Part shown: one piece after another, positions 1-9,308 of the stretch
How the letters are laid out: the number at the start of each line of letters is the position of its first letter
Position numbering within the stretch: the first letter of the stretch is position 1
Source: Hydrangea macrophylla
Lineage: Eukaryota; Streptophyta; Magnoliopsida; Cornales; Hydrangeaceae
Length of the DNA: 64,000 nt
Reading direction: 5' to 3'
Assembly (NCBI GenBank): GCA_033977485.1
Contig: CM066992.1
Coordinates: forward strand, 105,759,450 to 105,823,449
Notes under the pieces: model-generated
The model's database searches: none
The model's input: only the letters and a program-made list of their open reading frames with translations
What the model was told of the DNA's origin: nothing
Translations under genes and position numbers: made by a program

Positions 1-610
1 ATATTAAGTGAAATTTCATTCAATTCTAGAGCTTTTAAAAGCTCTCCCAAAAAAGTCCTAAGTTCAATTTTTGCAAAGCTCATAAACTAGTTACCAAATG
101 AATTAACATGAAATTGTGCTTAAAAAAAGAAGAAGCACCAAAATGGGGGGCCAAACTAAGTCTTAATGTTCATGTACGAGTTAAGTGAAATTTCACTAAA
201 TATTCATGTAGGCATGGTGATTTGTTTTTTTTTTTTTAAACAATGCATGTTTTGTTCAAAATAAGCAAATTTCATAATCAATTATATAACACAATTTTTC
301 AACCAAAACAAATGCAGGAATTCTTATTAAAATTCGTCTTTTTTTAAATTTATTGTTGATATGTTTTGAAAAAAAAGATTTTCATGTTTTTACATACATA
401 AATAATAAATGAAATTTCAATTCATACACATAAAATATTAAGTGAAATTTCACTCAATTCTAGAGGTTTTAAAAACTCTCCCCAAAAAAGTCATAAGTTT
501 CATTTTTGCAAATCTCATAAACTAGTTACCAAATGAATTAACATGAAATTGTGCTTTAAAAAAGGAGAAGCACCAAAATGGGGCCAAACTAAGCCTTAAT
601 GTGGTAGCAA
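1..610. repeat. Imperfect direct duplication of about 170 bp, 435 bp apart
   Basis: Bases 1-175 recur at about 436-606 with scattered substitutions and small indels. Shared landmarks, in order, are atattaagtgaaatttca, the ctagag/tctccc stretch, ataaactagttaccaaatg and agcaccaaaatgggg. Both copies start with one of the 16-bp palindromes. The spacer contains a further palindrome copy. Confidence 0.8.
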
Positions 611-1222
611 TGACTTTTTTGCTATTCGTCTTTTTTTTAATTTTTTTTTCTCAAAACATATAAACTTGACATACATAAAAATTAAGTGAAAATTCACTGA
701 ACCCGTACATGTCTTCTTCTTGAAAAACTTGAAGTTAAACTTAACATTCGTATACCTGTTCAGTGAGATTTCACTTAGTTTTCTTGTTTGGCAAGTGAAA
801 CTTCACTAACTAACTATCCCAAAAGTCACTAGAAGCAACTCTCTAAAGTTTAAAGTTCAATTTGATACTTAGTTTGTTAACAAGTCCCTCAAATGTCGAT
901 TTAAGTGAAATTTTACTTAATTTTCATGCACGAGTTTAGTGAAATTTCACTTAATATTCAGGTATGCCAAGTGAAATTTCACTCTCTTTTTTTTCACATT
1001 ACAATGCATATTTCGTTTAAAAAAAATCAAATTTCACAAATCAATTATAAAACATAGTTTTTCAACCCAAACAAATGCAAAATTCTTGTGAAATTTCACT
1101 AAAACTCTCATTAAGAACAAAGTGAACATTCGATTTTTTTTTCCTCACAACATATCAACTTGGTATACGTGAATATTACGTGAAAATTCAATAACTCATA
1201 CGTGAATATTATGTGAAAATTA
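6..1222. repeat. Cluster of 16-bp palindromes AAGTGAAATTTCACTT in the MULE-1 leader
   Basis: At least ten near-perfect copies of AAGTGAAATTTCACTT occur at about 6, 183, 440, 684, 762, 793, 903, 937, 969 and 1086, with two decayed copies near 1178 and 1211. The motif is its own reverse complement. Variants are mostly single-base changes. Spacing is irregular (31 to 257 bp), so this is not a tandem satellite. The cluster ends about 300 bp before the transposase start. It could be a binding site for an element-encoded protein. Confidence 0.8.
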
Positions 1223-1278
1223 ATTTTATTAGGTTCGTCTAAAACATGATATGTAAAAATAAGAGTTCTAACTGTATC

Positions 1279-1350
1279 AAATTTGCATTTGTAAGAACTC
1301 TTATTAAAAACATGATATGTAAAAATAAGAGTTCTTACAAATGCAAATTT
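1279..1350. promoter_or_regulatory. Perfect 27-bp inverted repeat (hairpin) upstream of the MULE-1 transposase
   Basis: Bases 1279-1305 and 1324-1350 are exact reverse complements, separated by an 18-bp loop. In RNA or cruciform form this is a strong stem. It lies about 180 bp before the start codon, probably in a 5' leader or a leader intron, because an intron acceptor (ctttcag, ending at 1525) immediately precedes the ATG. Its function is unknown. Confidence 0.75.
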
Positions 1351-1527
1351 TATGCGATTTGGAAAACTAGGGTTTTCAAATTGGTGATTGATGAACTAGG
1401 GTTTTCGATTTTTTTAGTGTTAAAAAATTTCTATTTTGGGTTTAGACGATTCACTACTGCTATTGCGATTTTAAAAAGTAGGGTTTCTAATTAACTTCTT
1501 TTTCAATTTTTTTTGAATCTTTCAGAA

Positions 1528-4151
1528 ATGGCATTTGATCTGCACGACATACTAGTGCACTACTTATCAACCTTACGTAGTATAGAAAATGTGGATCCAG
1601 ATATGTATTGTTTCTTTGATTTAATGTCGGATGTGTGTAAAGTTGCATTGCCTCATAATCCTTCACAATTGGGGGTGACCATAACGTTCAGTTGTTATAT
1701 GCCTGGGTCAAATGACTTAATGGTTGTTGCTAGTGATGGTGATGTCCTAAAGATGTTTGAATTGTATAAAACCCATAAGTACATTCACTTGTATGTTCGA
1801 GAAGAAGGGAATACAAATGAAAATGGGAATGATGCTGAAGTTCCTCAACCCAATGAGGAGCTTGTTAATGAAGGTGCTGAGGATAATATGGAAGGTTTGG
1901 AAGATAATGCAGAGGATAATCAAAATGGTGAGGATGGTGTGGATTGGTTTGAAGATGATGAGGTGGAGGGATTTAGTACTGAAGATGAGGAGTGGGATGG
2001 GGAAGGTGATAGTGAGTCTGATAGTAGTGTAAGTGCTGATGGTGATGGGTTAGTAGAAGAAAATGAGTGCAATGAAGGCAACCAAGAAAATCAAGACATA
2101 CTAGAGGGCAATGAGAGTTGTCTATCTGATTATGACTCTGGAGATGATGGTGAAATTTGTAGTTCTGGTGAGGAAGAAATGAGAAGGCCGAAGAGGTCAA
2201 AAGGGTTGGCGAAAGCATATGATCAAACAAAGTATGGGAAGTAGTTTGAAAAAAGTAAAGGCTCTAAGATTGTGTTGCAAAAGGGTCTCCTGTTTGGGGA
2301 TGTTAATCATTTTAGGGAAGTGTTAAGGGACTTCACTATCCAAGAAGGGTTCAAGATTGTTAGGGATAAGAATGAAAAGGCCAGAATTACATGTCATTGT
2401 GCTGCAATAGGTTGTCCATGGAGGATTCATGCATCTCCTCTTCCTGATAGTGTGACCTTCAAAATCAAGACATACAATGGCTGCCATACATGTGTGAGGC
2501 TTAGTACCAATCCTGAAGCCACGTCTACATGGATTGCCAAAAAACTAGGTCACAAACTAAAGGAGAATCCAGAAATGAAATCTGATGTTCTACAAGCTAT
2601 TGTCCATAAGAAGTTTGGGATAGAACCTCATAAAATGCAACTGTATAGAGCTAAAAGAAGGTGTGTTGACGAGCTTGAGGGAAATCATGAGGACTCCTAC
2701 ACAATGCTTCGGATGTACGCTAATGAAATTTTGAAATCCAATCCTGGGAGCGTAGTTAACATTGAGTGTGAGAGGCCTGAAATTAGAGCCAACCCCATGT
2801 TTAAGAGAATGTTTATCACATTTGAGTGCATGAAGACTGGGTTTTTGAAAGAATGCAGACCATTTATTGGTCTTGATGGCTGCCACTTGAAAGGGACTTA
2901 TGGGGGTGTGCTATTGGCAGCCATTGCACTAGATGGGAACAATGGCCTTTTTCCTTTGGCAATTGGGGTAGTAGAAAGTGAGGGAAGGCACAGCTGGAGC
3001 TTCTTCTTATACCACTTGCAGAATGCAATTAGTGGGGATCAACCAATCCCATGGTGTTTCATGTCAGACCAGCAAAAAGTTAGCAATATATTCACTATTT
3101 TTTTTATCGAATACTAATTTTCCATTTAAACCAGTTACTAACAGTGCATCCTATAAATTGAAACTGTTTGCAGGGTCTTGGACCAGCCATTACAGAGGTA
3201 TTTCCGAATGCGAGTCATCGTCGTTGCTGTCGTCACTTGTTCAGTAACTTCAAAGTAAAATACCCTGGTTTGCTCCTGAGAAAATACTTCTAGAAGGCTG
3301 CCAGATCACACAACCAGATACAGTCCAATGAAAGTATGGAAAGCTTGAAATCATTGTCTACAGAGGCCTATACTTGGTTGATGAAGAATCCAATCCACAC
3401 ATGGTGCCGTCATGCATTTGATGAAAAATTGAAGAATGATCATGTCACAAACAATCTCACAAAGTCTTTCAACAACTGGGTAGGCCACTATAGGTCTAAG
3501 CCAGTACTTACCATGTTAGAGGGGATACGGAAAAAGCTAATGGGGAGAATACAACTTAGGTTTCAAAAGGCATGTTCATGGGAAACTTATGTAACAGAAA
3601 ATATACGAAAAAAGCTAAACAAATGCATAGAAGATTCAAGGGGGTGCAAGGTAATATTTGCTGGTGGGGAAGAGTATGAGGTTGTTGATGATGTAGGTTT
3701 GAAAAATGTGGTGGACCTAACCAAGGGGACATGTAATTGCAGAGGTTGGCAAATATCAGGGGTCCCTTGTAAGCATGTAGCAGCTGCTATTGCTTACAGG
3801 AGGTACGACATTAAGAAATATTGTGATCCATGCTATTCAAAGGACACATATATGAAGGATTATGGGGGAATGATCCATCCAATTGTGGATCAAAGACTAT
3901 GGACTCCTGATGATACTGACCCAATACAACCACCAAGGCTAAGAAGATTACCTAGGAGGCCTAGGAAAAGTAGGATCAGAGAGCACGACGAACCAGCTGC
4001 TGGGACTACTACATCTAGAAGGTCATCAACTGTAAGATGCAAGATTTGCAAACATTTGGGGCACAATAAACGGTCGTGCCAAAGAGCACCAGTTGGGGGA
4101 TCAAGCAATACTAATCAGGCAATTGCCGATTTTCCTATCTTTAAGTTCTAA
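1528..4151 (+). pseudogene. MuDR-type MULE transposase, broken by in-frame stop codons
   Basis: Exons 1528-3078 and 3174-4151 are joined by a GT-AG intron (3079-3173) in phase 0. The N-terminal part is a PB1-like region followed by a long Asp/Glu-rich stretch. After it come a MuDR DNA-binding zinc-finger region (C-H-C...GCPW) and an MULE DDE domain with GLDGCHLKG and FMSDQQ as the first two acid blocks. Then follow a SWIM finger (CNCRGW...CKH) and a CCHC knuckle (CKICKHLGHNKRSC). Reading continues in one frame across two TAG codons, at 2242-2244 between the acidic region and the DNA-binding region, and at 3291-3293 inside the catalytic domain. MULE transposases usually have Trp at the second site. 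The start is set by an intron acceptor 2 bases before the ATG at 1528. The enzyme would cut and join element ends, but as it stands no full-length protein can be made without readthrough. Confidence 0.85.
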
Positions 4152-4200
4152 TATTTTTGTGTATTTTTTTTTTTTTTTATGGTTTTATACTTGTTCAGTA

Positions 4201-4604
4201 ACCAAGTGCCAATTACATGACAGACCATCCAAGTCCCAAATGTGGAAGCCAACCAAGTGAACCAAGTGCCAATTATATCACAGAATTTCCAGGTGCCAAA
4301 TGTGGAAGCCAACCAAGTGAACCAAGTGCGTAGTGCTGAGGAAATTTCTGGAAGAGGAAGGGCTGTAGTTGCAAGAAGGAGGGGTATGGAAGGAAATTCT
4401 GGAAGAAGAATGGCTGCTGTTGCAAGAGGGAGGGGTATAGAAGGAAATTCTGGAAGAAGAATGGCTGATGTTGCAAGAGGGAGGGGTTCTGTTGGAGGGA
4501 GAGGAGGCAATGGTACCCAGTCATCTTCTATGCAAGAACCTGGTACCCAGTCCTCTTCTGTTCAACCAGTTAGATGGGATGGAACCTTCATGCAACAGAA
4601 TTAG
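4201..4604 (+). pseudogene. Probable last exon of MULE-1 transposase: tandem repeat plus Arg-Gly-rich tail
   Basis: Two 60-bp tandem units (4201-4260 and 4261-4320) encode an EANQVNQV-type repeat, followed by three diverged copies of a GRRM..VARGRG unit and a Gln/Ser-rich end that stops at 4602-4604. Arg-Gly-rich tails are common at the C-terminus of MuDR-type transposases. The reading frame differs from the upstream exon, so an intron across about 4141-4198 is needed. The first 60-bp unit carries a further TGA in this frame. The exact splice junction is uncertain. Confidence 0.5.
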
Positions 4605-4679
4605 CAACTTGTTTTGGGGAATAGGACTGGATAGCACACTATTTTTTTGGGACACCTATTGGATAGCACACTTTTTTTT

Positions 4680-4703
4680 GGGGGGGGGGGGGGGGGGGGG
4701 GGG
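4680..4703. repeat. Run of 24 G residues
   Basis: An uninterrupted G homopolymer preceded by a run of T. It lies in the non-coding gap between the transposase tail and the GRF gene. Such runs are prone to length error in sequencing and to quadruplex formation. Confidence 0.9.
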
Positions 4704-5267
4704 AATTCTTGTGTTTTGCTTTATATAACTGCTTGTGTGCATATTTTGGATATATTTGTAAAGGGGTATGTAGTGTGCATATTTTGCATATATGATAGGA
4801 AAGTTGTTTATTGGTACAGGTCTGTTGACAATATTATGTATTTTTGGGGTAAAAGTATGTTGACAATAGGTAAAGACATGTTGGCAGTTTGAAAGTTAAT
4901 GGGTATATGGCATTTTGGATAATTATATATGGCATTTTTTGGGTAATCATGTTCTTTTGTGGCCTTTTATATGTGCTTCTACTGTTTTCATGGACATGCT
5001 CTCTTTGGAATTACGTATTTTCTGGACATGATCTTTATTCACAATTGCTGAGAAAAAAAAATAGTGCTAGCTTGTTAGAAGTTAATGGATACTCGTTCAC
5101 ATTCATCACATTACTGTCATTACATAACCTAAATACATTTTCATTTTCCCATTCCAGTCAAGAACTACTAGCTAGCATACTTAACCCTCTACCACACATA
5201 CTCACATTACACATTACAACCAAATTGAGGGCAACAACCAAAACCAAAAACACAGTACAACATAAAT

Positions 5268-5651
5268 TCACTTCAACAAAGCTGCCACTGCTATGACAAA
5301 AGATAATAGGGATATGACAGTACTTCGAATAACCCACACCTTCACTGAAGCCAACAGATTATCATCTCGCCTCCCTCTCTCAATTCCGTGCTCTGTCCTT
5401 TCAATATTCCGGTGATTAATTGATTGACTTGTTGCCGATGTTGCGATTATGTTGGGGGATACTGGGTTGCACCAATTCCAAAAATTACAGCTCCCATTTG
5501 AGCAAACATAATACAGCCTCCCTTTATTGTTCTTCTCATTTGACTCGGTAATTTTGATGGTGCATCGCAGGTCACATTTACATGTCTTGTTTTGGTATCT
5601 AAGTTCTCCAACCTCACCCAAGTTGCTAAAATTTGTACATGAAGATGACAT
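5268..5651 (-). CDS. GRF-type zinc-finger protein with C-terminal membrane anchor (second gene of MULE-1)
   Basis: Encodes 127 aa. Residues about 20-60 hold a GRF-like zinc finger: CKC, then NNKGRLYYVC, then CNFWNWCNP (a GRL variant of the usual GRF core). A polar linker follows, and the last 25 residues form a hydrophobic segment (about STVISLLSFVIAVAALL) that looks like a tail anchor. The start is chosen because a splice acceptor (ttgttgcag) lies one base before the ATG on this strand; codons further upstream are microsatellite translation. The gene points toward the transposase, ending 664 bp beyond its tail. Known: GRF zinc fingers bind single-stranded nucleic acid in several eukaryotic repair proteins, and small GRF proteins are abundant in plant genomes. 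Inferred: a helper or regulator protein of the element. The frame is undamaged. Confidence 0.75.
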   Translation of the reverse strand: MSSSCTNFSNLGEVGELRYQNKTCKCDLRCTIKITESNEKNNKGRLYYVCSNGSCNFWNWCNPVSPNIIATSATSQSINHRNIERTEHGIERGRRDDNLLASVKVWVIRSTVISLLSFVIAVAALLK

Positions 5652-5731
5652 TCTGCAACAAATCAAATTGATGTCATGAGAGAGAGACAAAGGGGTAGAA
5701 AGAGAGTACAACATATCTCTGTATATCTTTT

Positions 5732-5734
<3 letters not shown>

Positions 5735-5776
<42 letters not shown>

Positions 5777-5850
5777 AGGGATGAAGTTTTCCATTGTAGA
5801 TATAGAGGTATATATGTATATATATAGATATATATGTATATATACACACA
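5735..5850. repeat. (GA)n and (TA)n microsatellites
   Basis: A (GA)19-type run at 5735-5773 is followed by TATA/GATA-rich sequence to about 5850. Both lie just upstream of the GRF gene on its strand, probably in its leader or intron. Confidence 0.9.
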
Positions 5851-6127
5851 CATATGTAGTAGAGAGGAAGAAACATACCTCTTGCCCTAGACCTGTTTTT
5901 GCTGAGGAAGAGTGGGTAATAAAGCTAATGGGTTTGGTGTTGGGTTTTATTCATGTCATTGAGGGTATTCTCGGTATTATGGTACCAAAAATTGGTGACA
6001 TCAGCATATTCTGTCTCAATTTCCGTAAGCCCACTAACTGAGGGGTGGTCCTTGTAACGTAAAGTCAAACCTCAAGGGAGGTCGGTGTAATTTTTCAATA
6101 TACAGGGCAGGTCCGTGTAATTTCGTC

Positions 6128-6159
<32 letters not shown>

Positions 6160-6281
6160 TTTTTTTTTATCGCAAAAGACATAAAATAATAAAGGAATAT
6201 CATAAACGAAAGTTTGACGAAAAATAATTATACATGCTACCTTATCAATTATCACATCTGGATTCTGGACTATTATATTTG

Positions 6282-6466
6282 GAGTAATATTTGGGGCACA
6301 ACCAAAGCCACAACTTTTTGCTCACAACCTTTATTTTGTGTCTATCTCTCTCCTAGTGGGCACTGTAGGGTCACTGGCACTGTGAGACCCATCAAAAGAG
6401 AGATAGACACAAAATAAAAATTATGCAAAAAAAATTGTAGCTTTGGTTATGCCCCAAGTATTACCC
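6282..6466. mobile_element. 185-bp MITE, MULE type (9-bp target duplication)
   Basis: Terminal inverted repeats GRGTAATAYTTGGGGCA continue into a longer hairpin (the tattttgtgtctatctctc block and its complement). It is flanked by the exact 9-bp direct repeat ttatatttg at 6273-6281 and 6467-6475. A 9-bp duplication is the MULE signature. There is no coding capacity. Confidence 0.85.
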
Positions 6467-7069
6467 TTATATTTGAGCCAATTGTGGTATCTAACTGACG
6501 AACAAGGCTTTAAAAACACCACTGACTTGTTTTTTTTATTTTGTTTTGGCTGAGACCACTGACTTGTTTTTTGTTTTGCAGTTCTACACACAATGGAATT
6601 GACGGTGTGGGTCTATAGTGAAGCCCTTAATTCCATATATATGTATATATATATATATATACATACATAAAATTGCGATTTATCTATACTTATATAGAAA
6701 GAGAAAGGGAGGGGTACCAAAAAGTATTTAGCACACTTCAATAATTACAATAAAACTTATAAAATTTCTTAATTAAAATATTTTCACAATAGTACTAAAA
6801 TGTCATTTTACAAAAATTTAAATAAAATAACTTCTCCTAACTACCTATTCCACTTTCTTTTTACTACTTACACTCACATAGTGAGTGTGACACTCCACTA
6901 GTAGGTCAAAATCTCAGATCGATGCACCAAATGTAGTTTCTAGGTGTTTGTTTGTCTAAATCACGATGAAAGATCTGCGATTTTAATTGGTGGAGAACTT
7001 CGATCTAGATTTAAGACAAGCTCCTCATTCTATTAAGCTCCTATGTATGGACAGAACTCGGAAATAAAC

Positions 7070-7396
7070 CAGGGCCGGCCCTGGGCCTATTTCTCAAAGC
7101 AATCGCATGGGGCCTCGACTTTAGACCTCATTTTTAGGTCTATTTTTTTCTTAATTTCTTTTTAATTTTTATGAAATTTATCATTTTTAGGCTTATTTTC
7201 TTCTAATTTCTATTAAATTTCTATGAAACTTATCATTTTTAGGCCTATTTTCTTTCTAATTTCTATGAAACTTATCAATTTTAGGCCTATTTTTTTTTTT
7301 ATAATTTCAATGAAATTAAGAGGCCTCATTTTTTTGGCCCCTTTGAAAATTCGCTTGAGGCCTCGGCCAATTTTGATCATCTGAGGGCCGGCCCTG
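7070..7396. mobile_element. 327-bp hAT-type MITE
   Basis: The termini are CAGGGCCGGCCCTG at the left and GAGGGCCGGCCCTG at the right, each nearly self-complementary. The flanking 8-bp direct repeat aaataaac (7062-7069 and 7397-7404) is perfect, as expected for hAT insertion. The interior repeats an 'aggcctatttt...ttctaatttctatgaaa' block three times. Confidence 0.9.
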
Positions 7397-7404
7397 AAAT
7401 AAAC

Positions 7405-8920
7405 CCACACGAAATATTAGCATTTTGAAATAAGTTTATGATCTAACTTCTCCTCTTTCAAACGATGTTTAAAATTCTTTATATTACTGATACTGAAGAG
7501 TTTCGCAAACTCCTGGAGGGAGGGAATATGTGTTTACACCAAAGTAGGTGGAGAGGTGCTTTTCACGATTCTGTCTATGTTTGATCAGTTGCGCAACTTA
7601 TCAACTAAACACCGAAAACATATTAAGCCGTTCTATTTTCTAAGTAGATCTACCAATCACAATAAAAATCACATAAGCATAAGTCCGGACAAACGGACTC
7701 CGTCTGGGAACAGCCAAACATGGTTTCGACTTTCGAGGTGGCCAATCTGGTTTGACAACACGCAAAAATTTGCATTTGCAAGAAGCAACCCAAAAAATGT
7801 TTTTGACAATAGTAAATTCCTGCAACTGGAATTGGAATTGTAATTGCAGAAGTGTTGCCAATCAGGCCCAAATAACTTTTGGAACTAGGTTTCATATTTA
7901 CTGAAAAATATATGTATAATATTACTTTCAGTCACTTCGTGTATTAGGTGAGCCTCAGAAGTAAAAAAACTTCCTGATGATGGTGTGAAGAAATTACATA
8001 CCAAAATCAAAGACCAAAAAAAGTATAAAACAAAAAAAAAAAAAAAAGAATAAAAAGAATAAATAAAAGAAAAGAAAAGAAAGGCCACTATCAACAGATA
8101 TGTATGATAAATGGAGCATGCCAAATTTGACTTCTTGACTCTAACTATGAAATTGATGGCCAAACATATAGATTCAATCTCTTTTTTTTTTTTTTTTTTG
8201 GGACAAAATATAGATTCAATCTTACGAACATTGTTTTTGCTTAATAATGGAAGATCTCGAGGTCGGCAGCCAAAAACTGTTCAATAGGTCCCTTCGTCAA
8301 AAATCTGAGAAATTGAAATCATCTGATGATGCATTGTTGGATGGCGTTTTGTAGACGGGAAAATCAATACTCAGACCGGTTCACCTTAGCTGTTCTAATG
8401 GCACGATAATCTGTCCCGTTTTGACATAGACAGCTTTTAACATTCACAAGTGATTTGGAAGCTCCAAAAGCAATAATAAAAACTGTTTGACTAAAAAGCT
8501 TTTGCAATTCACTCGTAGAAATTTGTGATTGGCCAAAAACTACCCTGAGAAGTTTTAATCAATCATCTGCATTCGCAGAAGCAAAAGTCATGTCCAAACA
8601 GGAGCATGTCTCTTCTTGTGATTAGAACTAAGAACCCCAAAGGAAATCTCTCGGTTTTTTTCACGTTTAGAAACTTATGCTTCATAGTTCATACAATTGA
8701 GTCGTCTATAATACAACACCCAACTACTAACATGAAATAAAATATAAGTAACACTCCATAATACATACCTGAGTGGCAAGAAATTCTCAGGCGTCCCCCT
8801 GCTGAGGAGACAGAGCTTTTACTCCTTGGCTACGTCAAACCAAAGTCTCCATTGAAGGTTTGAAGTCCAACTGAATACAAATTTATTGAGCCTCATCCTA
8901 CTAATTCTAATCAGTTTCAC

Positions 8921-8960
<40 letters not shown>

Positions 8961-9308
8961 CGTTTCTTACAGGAATCTACACTTCCTCAATAATAATATG
9001 ATCATAATCCAATTCGGCATATCAACAACAGGGCAGCTTAAAAAACGTCAAGTCGACCCACAGACAACCATCGATGCATTCCACTCGTACGAAATAAGTA
9101 AATCTATTATTAAAGCATCTCCCAACTCGAATCAGTGCACCTGGATTATTCAGAAGAAGCAGCACTACTTCATCTGAAATGCTGCAGCTCGGAAAACATA
9201 TCTATACGGAACAAAAAATTGCTATGATAGTGGGGCTATAAAAATCTCTAGCACGAACCGTACAACTTATAAGAACACTCAAAAAGGATTAGAAGATGGT
9301 TTTCTGGT
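7405..9308. other. Non-coding stretch downstream of the IDH gene
   Basis: No convincing gene. It includes A/T homopolymers (8030-8047, 8181-8199) and an (AG)n microsatellite at 8927-8957. The last few hundred bases before 9308 are presumably the 3' UTR of the minus-strand IDH gene. Short reading frames around 7556-7895 have no recognisable domain. Confidence 0.6.

Larger units (their letters stand above)
1..6158 (+). mobile_element. MULE-1: MuDR-like DNA transposon, 5' end outside the window
   Basis: Seen: a plus-strand MuDR-type transposase gene (1528-4151 plus a tail to about 4604), a convergent GRF zinc-finger gene (5268-5651), and a right end of the form ...CAGTGTAATTTACCC stopping at 6158. 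Just inside that end lie three diverged copies of a short block (about 6055-6158) built on 'caaacctca(a/g)gggaggtc'. The left terminus is not in the window, so no target duplication can be checked. Known: MuDR-like MULEs carry long terminal inverted repeats and often a second gene. Inferred: the element continues left of base 1 and is no longer autonomous because its transposase contains stop codons. Confidence 0.75.

Noticed and set aside
1246..1494. 82-codon frame upstream of the MULE-1 transposase
   Set aside because: Lies across the hairpin and leader; composition is AT-driven and it is not homologous to a known MULE protein.
5652..5876. N-terminal extension of the MULE-1 GRF gene to an upstream ATG
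   Set aside because: The added residues are (GA)n/(TA)n microsatellite translation, and a splice acceptor lies one base before the internal ATG at 5651.
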